Source: Acidimicrobiales bacterium (GTDB lineage Bacteria > Actinomycetota > Acidimicrobiia > Acidimicrobiales > SHLQ01). From it: DNA of 64,000 nucleotides. This document shows positions 16,669 to 24,564 of this stretch, piece by piece (position 1 is the first letter of the stretch; every line of letters begins with the position of its first letter). A program made the translations under genes and the position numbers. Location: NCBI GenBank assembly GCA_020629635.1, contig JAHDCX010000007.1:1-64000 (forward strand), read 5' to 3'. Under the pieces are notes generated by a model that was given only the letters and a program-made list of their open reading frames with translations, did no database searches and was not told where the DNA came from.

Positions 16669-17577
16669 GCGTGCTCCTTCGAAGTTGCGTCGGCCTCGGC
16701 TTCGCCTGCTTGGGCGGCATAGATCGACGTGTACCCCGCCGACCAGTCGGGTGGGATCTGGCAGGGCCGGGGGTCGTGGTGGATCCATCGGGCCGGCTCG
16801 CCGCGCACGAGGCGGTAGGTGTTTCGGGTCGGCTGGGGATGAGGCGTATAGGGCTTGGCGTCTGCGCCCGTGTAGCAGTTGAGCAACAGCGGCCGAGGCT
16901 GCGGGGCCTTCGACGACGGCGAGAAGTGGAGCGTGCGGGCGTTGTGGATGGTGATCGACCCGGCGGGGCCCGGGAGGTACCGGATGCGATCGGCGTCAAG
17001 ACCAGCGGCGTCGGCGTCGCTGAGCATGCCGGTCCAGTTGCCCTCTGCGTCGTACTGGTCGAAGAGGTCGTCGTCGTGCGATCGGTCGAGCACAGCGAGC
17101 GGGCCGTTGGTCATGTCGGTGTCGGCGAGGTAACCAGCCGATCGTGAGCACGTTGTAGTTGGTGTGGGGAAAGAACTGGATGTCCTGGTGCCACTTGACC
17201 GTGTCGGACTCGTCGAACCACTTGAAGTTCAGCTTGCTGTGGTGGAACGTCACGTTCGGGCCGACGAGGTCGGCAGCGACATCGGCCACGAGTCCCGTGG
17301 CGAAGTTCCAGTACACGTCGTGTTGCTCGTCCGGGCTCTTCAGGCGGCGCAGAACGGGCGCATCGGCACAGTGTTCGGGGGCGACGTCGAAGCGAGCGTC
17401 GGATTCGGCGACGGACCGGCTCTCGTCGACGAAGGCGTCGGTCACCTGCTGGAGTTCGGCAAGCGTCGCTGCGGGGACGAGCTGGTCGACGCCGAGGTAG
17501 CCGTGCTCGAAGTAGTGCTCCCGCTGCTCTTGCGTGAGCACCCGTGGCGGGTGCGACAGAATCTCGTCGGGCGTCAT
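16665..17577 (-). pseudogene. Phytanoyl-CoA dioxygenase family protein, one-base frameshift
   Basis: The first frame, from ATG 17577, gives a PhyH-family N-terminus (LTQEQREHYFEHGYLGVDQL) and the Fe(II) ligands in TVKWHQDIQFFPHTNYN. At TGGTTAC (about 17130-17136) one extra T shifts the frame, and the sequence resumes YLADTDMTNGPLAVLDRSHD, with the distal His in GSITIHNARTLHFS, to TGA at 16665. The total of 913 bp is one base more than a multiple of three. Both junctions to its neighbours are intact ATGA overlaps, so either this is a recent inactivation or a sequence error. Family members are 2-oxoglutarate-dependent hydroxylases. Confidence 0.82.
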
Positions 17578-18455
17578 GACCGGCCTTCCTCCAACGCAGC
17601 AGCGAGGGCCGCCGCTTCGTCGGCATTCATGCCGTAGCTGTGCTCGTCGTCGGGAAACGCACCCGACGCAACATCGGCAACGAACGCTTCGAGCGCGCTC
17701 GTGGCGACGTCGTTCACGTTGCCGTACCGCTTGGCGAACTTCGGCTTGAACGTGTCGAAGGATCCGATGAGGTCGTAGGCGTTGAGCAGCTGGCAGCATG
17801 GCGACGCGCCAGCGCCGATCGAGAACGTGAAGATCGACACTGCGTCGTCGACCGCCTTGCCCACCTCACGAGGGACGGCTTCGATCTCCATGCCGATCGC
17901 ACCAGCCTCCTCGATCGCCTTGGCGTGATCGATGATCTCGAGGGCCTGGGCTGCGGTGCGCCCCTGCGTCTTGAATCCGCCCATGCGATGCACCTGGTGC
18001 GGGATGAGCCCGACGTGACCCATGATTGGCACCCCGGCATCGGCGACCGCTTTGAGGATGGCGAACTTGTCGCGCCCACCTTGGAGCTTGAGGGCGTCGG
18101 TGCCCGACTCCTTCATCATCCGCAGCGCGTTGACGACGGCGATCTCTTCGGTGGCGTACGAGCCGTACGGCATCGCCGTGATGCAGAACGTGTCGGGGGC
18201 ACCCCGCCTCACGGCTTTGGTGTGGTCGATCATCTGATCGACGGTGCACTCGAGGGTGTTCTCGTGGCCGTACATGGTCATGCCCATCGAGTCACCGACG
18301 CCCACGATGTCGATACCCGCTCGGTGCGCCCACGTGGCGGTCATGAAATCTGCGATGGCCACCATCGAGAGCCGCTCGCCCGCCGCCTTCTTCTTGGCGA
18401 GGTCGGGCACGGTGAGCTTCGGCTTGCGTTCGGACCCAGACGGAGCGGCCGTCAT
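17574..18455 (-). CDS. PanB-like protein with altered metal site
   Basis: This 293-residue protein is clearly of the ketopantoate hydroxymethyltransferase fold: VGVGDSMGMTMYGHENTLEC, AVRRGAPDTF, GHVGLIPHQVHRMGGFKTQG, GMEIEAVP and SIGAGASPCC. Aligned with E. coli PanB from memory, Asp45 (D55 here), Lys112 (K123) and catalytic Glu181 (E192) are kept. The second metal ligand Asp84 is Ala94 (ITAMPYGSY), and Glu114 is Gln125 (LKLQGG). It lies in a catabolic operon rather than with panC/panD. It is therefore probably not the pantothenate enzyme but a paralogue acting on another oxoacid, possibly still linked to methylene-tetrahydrofolate. Confidence 0.85.
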   Translation of the reverse strand: MTAAPSGSERKPKLTVPDLAKKKAAGERLSMVAIADFMTATWAHRAGIDIVGVGDSMGMTMYGHENTLECTVDQMIDHTKAVRRGAPDTFCITAMPYGSYATEEIAVVNALRMMKESGTDALKLQGGRDKFAILKAVADAGVPIMGHVGLIPHQVHRMGGFKTQGRTAAQALEIIDHAKAIEEAGAIGMEIEAVPREVGKAVDDAVSIFTFSIGAGASPCCQLLNAYDLIGSFDTFKPKFAKRYGNVNDVATSALEAFVADVASGAFPDDEHSYGMNADEAAALAAALEEGRS

Positions 18456-19567
18456 CGGTCCTCGATCCGGAAGGGGATGTCGACGAATTTCGCTGCTCGG
18501 AGGCCATCGTCAAGTGCCACCTCGATCGGGTCGCCCACCGAGCAGCTGGTCGAAACGAGGCCGTAGCCGATGTTGCGTTCGAGCTTGTAGCTCCAGGTTC
18601 CGCAGGTCATCCTGCCGACCTTCTCGCCGCCGGAGAGCACGTCGTACCAGACGGTGTGGCCGGGCCGACGCTCGTCGCCGTCGAGCACGATGCCGAGTTG
18701 GTGCCGGGTGGGCCCGTCGGCAGCGATCTGTCGAAGTGCCTGGATCCCGATCGTGTCGTCGGGAACGTCGAGGTCGACGAATCTCGTCAGGCGGACCTCG
18801 AAGGGGTTGGTCTGGTCGTCGCAGTCGCCGCCCCAGGAGACCAGCCCATGCTCAATGCGTTCGGCCGGGTTGGGGTAACCCACGCCGATGTTCCACGGCG
18901 CTCCCGCTTCGGCGACGATGTGCCACAGATCCAGGCCACGAGAGCCGTCCATCAGGTAGAGCTCGAACCCGCCCTGCTTCGACCAACCGGATCGGGCGAC
19001 CTTGAGCGGGATGCCGTCGATCTCGGCATCGCCGAACCAGAAGTACTTGAGGTCCCGGACCCAATCACCGAAGATCGACGCCACGACGTCCTCGGCCATC
19101 GGCCCCTGCACGGCGAGCGGCGACACGTCGGGTTCGGAGACCTCGACGTCGAGCCCACGTTCGGCAGCGACGCACCGAGCCCACATGCGGATGTCCGAAT
19201 CGGCGATCGACAGCCACCAGCAGTCGTCGTCGATCTTCAGGGCGATCGGGTCGTTGATGATCACGCCTCGGTGATCACACACCGCCACGTACTTGCCTTG
19301 GCCGACCAACGCCTTCGACAGGTCCCGGGCGCACAGGATCTGTGCCAGCCGTGACGCATCGGGCCCCTGCAACTGGATCTGGCGTTCGCCGCCCACGTCC
19401 CACATCGAGACGCCGTCCATGAGCTGGCGGTACTCGCCATCGGGATCCCCGTAAGCGAGAGGCAACAACATGTTGTTGTAGGGCGAGAAGGCCGTGACGC
19501 CCGCAGCAACGGTGGCGTCGTAGTACGGCGATCGCCGCAGGCGAGTGTGAATGCCGATTTCTGGCAT
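18452..19567 (-). CDS. DmdA-like / GcvT-family methyltransferase
   Basis: This is a 371-residue protein of the aminomethyltransferase superfamily, resembling DMSP demethylase DmdA closely in order and spacing: RRSPYYDATVAAGVTAFSPY at the N-terminus, MWDVGGERQIQLQGPDASRL, SIADSDIRMWAR, SEPDVSPLAVQGP, ARSGWSKQGGFELYL and GYPNPAERIEHGLVSWGGD. DmdA moves a methyl group from dimethylsulfoniopropionate to tetrahydrofolate, but relatives use other substrates, so DMSP is not proven. Start ATG 19567 has GGGGGA 11 bases upstream. It is first in the operon, divergent from the MarR gene, with a palindrome (19591-19604) in its leader. Confidence 0.85.
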   Translation of the reverse strand: MPEIGIHTRLRRSPYYDATVAAGVTAFSPYNNMLLPLAYGDPDGEYRQLMDGVSMWDVGGERQIQLQGPDASRLAQILCARDLSKALVGQGKYVAVCDHRGVIINDPIALKIDDDCWWLSIADSDIRMWARCVAAERGLDVEVSEPDVSPLAVQGPMAEDVVASIFGDWVRDLKYFWFGDAEIDGIPLKVARSGWSKQGGFELYLMDGSRGLDLWHIVAEAGAPWNIGVGYPNPAERIEHGLVSWGGDCDDQTNPFEVRLTRFVDLDVPDDTIGIQALRQIAADGPTRHQLGIVLDGDERRPGHTVWYDVLSGGEKVGRMTCGTWSYKLERNIGYGLVSTSCSVGDPIEVALDDGLRAAKFVDIPFRIEDR

Positions 19568-19590
19568 GTGCGGTCCCCCTCGAGTTTTTC

Positions 19591-19604
19591 GTTCCACTCG
19601 GAAC
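19591..19604. promoter_or_regulatory. Candidate MarR operator
   Basis: GTTCC-ACTC-GGAAC is a perfect inverted repeat in the 72-bp gap between the divergent DmdA-like and MarR genes. For the DmdA-like gene it lies between a TACGCT hexamer (19617-19622, minus strand) and the ribosome-binding site, where a bound repressor would block transcription. Confidence 0.5.
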
Positions 19605-19639
19605 AATCGTCGGTGAGCGTACGACGTAGCGTTGGAGCC

Positions 19640-20107
19640 ATGCAAGGCCCCGACCCCGAGACGATCTTCGATGAAATCGCCTTTCGGGACGCGTATCGAA
19701 TGTCGTATCTGATCAACGCGATCATCGTCCCCACTTACGAGGACGTGCGACGCGACTTCGGCGTGATCCGCGCCGAGTACCACCTGTTGATGTGTCTCGC
19801 CCACTACCCCACCCTCAGTGCACAGGACGTTGCCCGTCTGACGCGTCGTCCGCGCAACTCGATCTCTCGGGCGGTCCACCGGATGCTCGACGAGGGCTAC
19901 CTGGAGCGGCGCCCCCACCCCGACGACGGTCGACAGGCGTTGCTGTCCATCACCCCCGCCGGTCGGGCCCTGCACGAGAAAATCGCTGCCCGCCTCACCG
20001 AACGCCAAGAAGAGGTGCTCAGTCCGCTGAGCGCCGACGAGCGCGACCAACTCGACGGCCTACTCCAGCGCCTCTCCCGCCACGTCGCCGACCTGCCCCC
20101 GAGTTGA
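19640..20107 (+). CDS. MarR-family transcriptional regulator
   Basis: This 155-residue winged-helix protein shows EYHLLMCLAHYPTLSAQDVA and then RRPRNSISRAVHRMLDEGYL (recognition helix) and the wing ERRPHPDDGRQALLSITPAG, followed by the dimerisation helix. ATG 19640 is chosen because TAGCGT stands seven bases upstream. It is divergent from the five-gene DmdA-like operon and most likely represses it until a pathway compound binds. It ends one base from the convergent HicB-like gene. Confidence 0.9.
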   Translation: MQGPDPETIFDEIAFRDAYRMSYLINAIIVPTYEDVRRDFGVIRAEYHLLMCLAHYPTLSAQDVARLTRRPRNSISRAVHRMLDEGYLERRPHPDDGRQALLSITPAGRALHEKIAARLTERQEEVLSPLSADERDQLDGLLQRLSRHVADLPPS

Positions 20108-20108
20108 T

Positions 20109-20513
20109 TCACCCTGCGTGTCGGAAGCCGTCGGGGCCATTGATTAGCTGACTCACCCGCTGCTTCGACAATCCCATCACGACGGCTGCATCCGACTGGG
20201 TGAGACCCTGATCTTCGACGAGCTGTCGAGCGAGGTCCGAGGCAGCAGTCGCGGCGCGCTGCGAAGCACGATTGGATTCGTCGACGGCGTCACGCCAGCC
20301 ATCGATTGCCGTGGCGAGCTCGTCCTCGGCGAGCCGAACGATGACGTCGGACGCATCGATGCGGGTGTCATGGACCAGTTCGAGCACCTCGACGATCATC
20401 GGAGCCGCATCCGAAAGTCGCTTCACTTGGGTGTAGACCCGATCGAAGCCACTCAGCTCAACATGCCACCAATCCCCCGATCTGGTTGCAAGAACCTCGT
20501 AGGACGAGCTCAT
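20109..20513 (-). CDS. HicB-like antitoxin with C-terminal HTH
   Basis: This 134-residue protein has an N-terminal domain (YEVLATRSGDWWHVELSGFD) like the partially degraded RNase H fold of HicB proteins. Helical sequence in the middle leads to a C-terminal HTH (QGLTQSDAAVVMGLSKQRVS), which would bind DNA. It overlaps the HicA-like gene by 4 bp and follows it, the usual HicAB order. It is expected to inhibit the toxin and repress the operon through the palindrome at 20728-20748. Confidence 0.7.
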   Translation of the reverse strand: MSSSYEVLATRSGDWWHVELSGFDRVYTQVKRLSDAAPMIVEVLELVHDTRIDASDVIVRLAEDELATAIDGWRDAVDESNRASQRAATAASDLARQLVEDQGLTQSDAAVVMGLSKQRVSQLINGPDGFRHAG

Positions 20514-20710
20514 GGTCGGATCGCCTGACGAGCATCGTTGAGGATCGCCTTCGCTGTTCGCTCATTCACCTCACGATGCCGCGGCACGGGAATCCGGCGG
20601 CCGTTGATCACGTACACCGAGTGCCCGCCGCTGTCGCGGAGAAGGCGCAACTCGAATCCAGCATCTCTGGCGATCATGGACATCTCCTTGAGAAGCAGCC
20701 CGCGCTTCAT
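20510..20710 (-). CDS. HicA-like mRNA interferase toxin
   Basis: This is a 66-residue dsRNA-binding-like protein with the HicA signature: GFELRLLRDSGGHSVYVING, with the catalytic His after GG, then RRIPVPRHREVNERTAKAIL. The N-terminal helix is the usual KEMSMIARDAG type. It would cleave mRNA when released from its partner. It is encoded first in a two-gene unit, with TACGAT twelve bases upstream of the start. Confidence 0.75.
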   Translation of the reverse strand: MKRGLLLKEMSMIARDAGFELRLLRDSGGHSVYVINGRRIPVPRHREVNERTAKAILNDARQAIRP

Positions 20711-20727
20711 GTCGCTCGTCCAATCGT

Positions 20728-20748
20728 ACTAGACCAACCTTGTCCAGT
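20728..20748. promoter_or_regulatory. Imperfect palindrome upstream of HicAB-like pair
   Basis: ACTAGACCA-ACC-TTGTCCAGT pairs at seven of nine positions per arm. It lies next to and partly overlaps the region just upstream of the TACGAT hexamer of the toxin-antitoxin promoter. It is a likely operator for the HTH of the antitoxin. Confidence 0.45.
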
Positions 20749-20919
20749 AGAGCTAGACGATTCGGACACTGGGCTCGTCGCCATGACCGCCTCCTCCAAT
20801 CCGCAGCATCGCCCGTAAGAAACTACGAACTGCATGTGACACCAACCCCGAGAACCGGCATCGGCGCGATGACCCGAGAGGTAATCGCTCCGTTTACCCG
20901 TTCGTCGTACGCTGACTCC

Positions 20920-21723
20920 ATGTCTGCGACGAAGACGCTGACCGACTTCGGCCACGAACTCCGCCGGTGGCGTGACGCGCGGCGCTACTCGCAACTCGCA
21001 CTCGCGGGCGTCGCCGAGATCTCCCAACGCCATCTCTCGTTCCTGGAGACGGGTCGCAGTAAGCCAAGCCGCGAGATGGTGCTGCATCTCGGCCGCGTGC
21101 TCGACGTGCCCCTGCGAGACCAGAACCACCTGCTCACCGCCGCCGGCTTCTCCCCCGAGTACTCCGAGCGCTCACTCGACGATCCCACGCTCGAGGACGT
21201 ACGGCGCACGCTGTCGACCGTGGTCGAGGCCCATCGACACATCCCGGCCTACGTCGTCGACCGAGGATGGGACCTCGTCCTGGCCAACAGCACGGCGCTC
21301 CATCTGCTCGCTGCGGCCGGCGTCGATTTGGCCCCGGAGATCGCCGCCAATGCGATGCGCGCCGTCCTGCACCCCGAAGGCCTCCGACCGATCATCGTCG
21401 ACTGGGAACACCTCGCCACCGTCGTCATGCATCGACTCGACGCCGAGGTCGCCGCCCGCCCGTTCGACGACCGGCTCCGATCGCTCGCCGACGAAGCGCG
21501 CTCGTACCCGGGCGTCGCCGAGCTTCCCGACGCACCACCGACACCAACCAGCGGGGACCTCATCCTGCCCATGGTCCTGGCCTCGCCCGCCGGAACGCTC
21601 CGGCTGATCTCGATGATCGCCACGATCGGTGCGGCGTTCGACGTGACGCTCGAAGAACTCCGCCTCGAAACCCTCCTGCCTGCCGACCGGCCGACCGAGA
21701 CGATCCTGAAAGGGCTCACCTGA
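20920..21723 (+). CDS. XRE-family regulator with MmyB-like ligand domain
   Basis: This 267-residue regulator has an N-terminal Cro/C1 HTH (FGHELRRWRDARRYSQLALA, then AEISQRHLSFLETGRSKPSR) and a C-terminal MmyB-type PAS-like domain (VVDRGWDLVLANSTALHLL, LHPEGLRPIIVDWEHLA) as in many actinobacterial regulators that bind small hydrophobic ligands. ATG 20920 is set by TACGCT exactly six bases upstream. The SnoaL-like gene follows with a one-base overlap, so the two form an operon and the partner may act on the regulator's ligand. Confidence 0.9.
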   Translation: MSATKTLTDFGHELRRWRDARRYSQLALAGVAEISQRHLSFLETGRSKPSREMVLHLGRVLDVPLRDQNHLLTAAGFSPEYSERSLDDPTLEDVRRTLSTVVEAHRHIPAYVVDRGWDLVLANSTALHLLAAAGVDLAPEIAANAMRAVLHPEGLRPIIVDWEHLATVVMHRLDAEVAARPFDDRLRSLADEARSYPGVAELPDAPPTPTSGDLILPMVLASPAGTLRLISMIATIGAAFDVTLEELRLETLLPADRPTETILKGLT

Positions 21724-22112
21724 TGACCACAACCCTGCCTCCGATGCCCGCCGACGCTCCCGACGTCCTCGTCCGGTACATGCAGATGTGGAACGAACGA
21801 GACCCTTCAGCCCTCCGCCCTCTGATCGACGGGTGTGTCGCCGAGGGCTGCGTGTGGGTCGATCCACTCGAGCAACACGTCGGGCGAGATTCGCTCGAAG
21901 AGACTGTTCGCGGCTTCCGTCAGGACTACCCCAACGCCGACCTCGGCGTCGCAAGCACGATCGACGGACACCACGATCGCCATCGATACGAGTGGATGAT
22001 CGTGGCCGACGGCGAGCTGCTCATCCGGGGCTTCGATGTTGTCACGGTCGACGGTGCCGGCCTGATCGAGCGAGTCGACGGCTTCTTCGGCACTCTCGAG
22101 CCGCTCCGCTGA
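21723..22112 (+). CDS. SnoaL-like / NTF2-fold protein
   Basis: This is a 129-residue alpha+beta-barrel protein: VRYMQMWNERDPSALRPLI at the N-terminus and GCVWVDPLEQHVGRDSLEET, with beta strands to EWMIVADGELLIRGFDVV and VDGFFGTLEPL. The fold is used for small-molecule isomerases and binding proteins. The TGATG junction couples it to the XRE regulator. A substrate cannot be assigned. Confidence 0.82.
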   Translation: MTTTLPPMPADAPDVLVRYMQMWNERDPSALRPLIDGCVAEGCVWVDPLEQHVGRDSLEETVRGFRQDYPNADLGVASTIDGHHDRHRYEWMIVADGELLIRGFDVVTVDGAGLIERVDGFFGTLEPLR

Positions 22113-22134
22113 CCGCGAGTCCGCGTCGGATGAG

Positions 22135-22153
22135 CTTTCCGTACTGCGGAAAG
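22135..22153. promoter_or_regulatory. Candidate IclR operator
   Basis: CTTTCCG-TACTG-CGGAAAG is a perfect 7-bp inverted repeat with a 5-base spacer, just before the IclR gene. A further half-site CTTTCCGG follows at about 22162-22169. Autoregulation and control of the co-transcribed MttB-family gene are likely. Confidence 0.55.
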
Positions 22154-22190
22154 ATTGGCCGACTTTCCGGATTTGTGGTTTCGTGACTGG

Positions 22191-22943
22191 GTGACGATCA
22201 CCGCAATCGAACGAGGACTCCTCGTGCTTCGAACGGTCGCTGCGGGGTACACCACCGTGAGCGAGGTCTCGACCGAGACCGGTCTTGCGCTTGCGACGAC
22301 GGCCCGCATCCTCGACACACTCCAGCAGGCTGGCGCGCTGACCCGGACCGAGAAGCGCTACCGGATCGGTCCGACCATCATCGAGCTCGTGCACGCCGAG
22401 GCGACCACGCTCGACCTGCTCGGGATCGCCAAGCCGCACCTCCATGCGCTCGCCGACGCCACCCAGGAGACGGCCGGACTCGCCGAGCTCGTCGGCGATG
22501 ACATCGTGCATCTCGGACAGGTGGCAACCGAACATGACGTGTCGGTCCGGGACTGGACGGGCTTTCGCATCGGCCTGCACTCGGGCGCCATCGGCATGGC
22601 GATCCTCGCACACCGGCCCCGCGCCGAAATCGATCGATACCTCGCCTCCCCGCTCGAGCAGTACGTCGAGCAATCCGTCATCGACCCGGACGCGATCAGA
22701 ACCCGCCTCGACCTCGTACGGGATCAGGGCTGGCTGGCCACCGTCGACGAGTACGACCAAGGCGTCACCACGGTTGCCGCGCCCGTCTTCGACCGGTCGG
22801 GCTGCGCCATCGCCTCACTGCACGTCCACGGACCCACCTACCGATTCCCCGCTGCCGACCTTCTCGAGGACGTCGCCAACCATCTCGTCGAACGTACGCG
22901 GACCATCAGTCGCGTGCTCGGCCACGGAGGGACACACCGATGA
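22191..22943 (+). CDS. IclR-family transcriptional regulator
   Basis: This 250-residue protein has an N-terminal winged HTH (ITAIERGLLVLRTVAAG, VSTETGLALATTARILDTLQ, GALTRTEKRYRIG) and a C-terminal IclR effector domain (LHSGAIGMAILAHRP, GWLATVDEYDQGVTTVAAPV). GTG 22191 is preferred over TTG 22155, because the latter would start directly after the palindrome and adds an untypical leader. Its end overlaps the MttB-family gene by 4 bp, so it probably senses a methylated substrate for that enzyme. Confidence 0.9.
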   Translation: MTITAIERGLLVLRTVAAGYTTVSEVSTETGLALATTARILDTLQQAGALTRTEKRYRIGPTIIELVHAEATTLDLLGIAKPHLHALADATQETAGLAELVGDDIVHLGQVATEHDVSVRDWTGFRIGLHSGAIGMAILAHRPRAEIDRYLASPLEQYVEQSVIDPDAIRTRLDLVRDQGWLATVDEYDQGVTTVAAPVFDRSGCAIASLHVHGPTYRFPAADLLEDVANHLVERTRTISRVLGHGGTHR

Positions 22944-24487
22944 GCACCACCGAGCCCAGGCGTCGAGGACGGCGCCGCCCATCAGACTCCGGGCAGACCC
23001 GCCGCATCGAGCAACCACCGTTCCGCCACCATCGTCGAACCGTCGAGCCGACCCGCGTCGTCTCCGACGACGAACTCGAACGCGTGCACGACGCGTCGCT
23101 TGCGGTGTTGCGAGACACCGGGATCGACGTCTTGTTGCCGGAGGCCCGCCGACTACTCGTCGAAGCCGGATGCACCGTGTCGGTGACCGATGACCGAGTC
23201 CGATTCGATCCCGAGATGGTGATGGACCACGTTGCGTCGGCACCGACCGAGTTCACGCTTCACGCCCGCAACCCCGCCCACACCGTCCAGATCGGTGGCG
23301 ACAACGTCGTCTTCACCGCGGTGGCCAGCCCACCAAACGTGAGCGACGCGGCGGGTGGCCGCCGTACTGGCAACCTCGCCGACTTCCAGAACCTCGTGCG
23401 GCTCAGCCAGCATCTCAACGCGATCCAGTGTCACGCCGGCTATCCGGTCGAGCCAGCTGATGTGCATGCGTCCGTGCGACACCTGCACGCGATCAGTGAC
23501 CTCTGCCTGCTCAGCGACAAGGCCGTGAACGCGTACAGCCTGGGCGCCGATCGAAACCGGGACGCGCTCGAGATACTGCGGATCGCACATCAGCTGACCG
23601 ACGACGAGGTCGACGAGCGGACGATCGTGTATTCGGTGATCAACACCTCGTCACCGCTTCGCCTCGACGAGCCGATGTGCACCGGCATCATCGAATACGC
23701 CCGACGCAACCAGGCGCTGGTGATCACCCCATTCACCCTTGCCGGGGCCATGGCGCCCGTGACCATCGCCGGGGCGGTCGTCCAGCAGAATGCCGAAGCC
23801 CTTGCGGGGATCTGCCTGAGTCAGGTCGTACGGCGAGGGTCGCCGGTGATGTACGGCGGATTCACCTCCAACGTCGACATGCGTTCGGGATCGCCCGCGT
23901 TCGGCACGCCCGAGTTCATGAAAGCAGCGATGCTCGGGGGCCAGCTGGCACGCCGCTACGGCATCCCGTATCGGTCGTCCAACGTCAACGCGGCCAACGC
24001 GGTCGACGCGCAGGCGGGGTACGAGTCGGTGTTCTCGTTGTGGGGTGCCGTCATGGGCGGCGCCAACGTGGTCTTCCACGGCGCCGGTTGGCTCGAAGGT
24101 GGATTGAAGGCGTCGTTCGAGAAGATGGTGCTCGACGCGGACCTCATCGGCATGGTGTCGAACTTCCTCGAACCGCTGATCGTCGACGACGCCACGATGG
24201 CCCTCGACGCCATCGCCGAAGTCGGGCCCGGCGGACACTTCTTCGGCGTGCAACACACCCAGGACCGGTATCGAGACGCGTTCTATTCGCCAATGGTGTC
24301 GGACTGGCGCAACTTCGAGACGTGGGAGGAAGCCGGCTCGCCGACTGCGGACACCCGCACCGCCGAACTCGCCCAGCAGCTCCTTGCCGAGTATCAGCCT
24401 CCTCCGATCGACGACGCCGTCCGCGCCGAGATCGAAGACTTCGTCGCCCGACGAGTCGACGAGGGCGGGGTTGCCACCGACTTCTGA
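22940..24487 (+). CDS. Trimethylamine methyltransferase (MttB) family protein, non-pyrrolysine
   Basis: This 515-residue TIM-barrel protein is of the MttB superfamily: DDELERVHDASLAVLRDTGI, RLLVEAGCTVSVTDDRVRFD, GFTSNVDMRSGSPAFGTPEF, NAVDAQAGYESVFSLWGAVM and HTQDRYRDAFYSP near the C-terminus. The gene contains no in-frame TAG, so it belongs to the branch without pyrrolysine, whose known members demethylate quaternary amines such as glycine betaine onto a corrinoid protein. No corrinoid protein gene is adjacent. It is translationally coupled to an IclR regulator. Confidence 0.88.
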   Translation: MSTTEPRRRGRRRPSDSGQTRRIEQPPFRHHRRTVEPTRVVSDDELERVHDASLAVLRDTGIDVLLPEARRLLVEAGCTVSVTDDRVRFDPEMVMDHVASAPTEFTLHARNPAHTVQIGGDNVVFTAVASPPNVSDAAGGRRTGNLADFQNLVRLSQHLNAIQCHAGYPVEPADVHASVRHLHAISDLCLLSDKAVNAYSLGADRNRDALEILRIAHQLTDDEVDERTIVYSVINTSSPLRLDEPMCTGIIEYARRNQALVITPFTLAGAMAPVTIAGAVVQQNAEALAGICLSQVVRRGSPVMYGGFTSNVDMRSGSPAFGTPEFMKAAMLGGQLARRYGIPYRSSNVNAANAVDAQAGYESVFSLWGAVMGGANVVFHGAGWLEGGLKASFEKMVLDADLIGMVSNFLEPLIVDDATMALDAIAEVGPGGHFFGVQHTQDRYRDAFYSPMVSDWRNFETWEEAGSPTADTRTAELAQQLLAEYQPPPIDDAVRAEIEDFVARRVDEGGVATDF

Positions 24488-24564
24488 CCCGGTGTCGGGT
24501 TTCGACCATCGACGGTCGAACCAGCACCTTCACGACAGCCTGCCCGCATGGTCAACTACGAACC

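Noticed and set aside
16996-17111. Continuation of the first PhyH frame as a long Arg-rich C-terminus
   Set aside because: The Arg/His-rich composition is what an out-of-frame reading of GC-rich coding DNA gives; the conserved sequence continues in the shifted frame.
17125-17140. Programmed frameshift in the PhyH gene
   Set aside because: There is no slippery heptamer or evident downstream pseudoknot; a simple one-base insertion or sequence error explains it better.
22940-24487. Pyrrolysine in the MttB-family gene
   Set aside because: No in-frame TAG occurs; the frame is continuous to its TGA, so this is the non-pyrrolysine branch.
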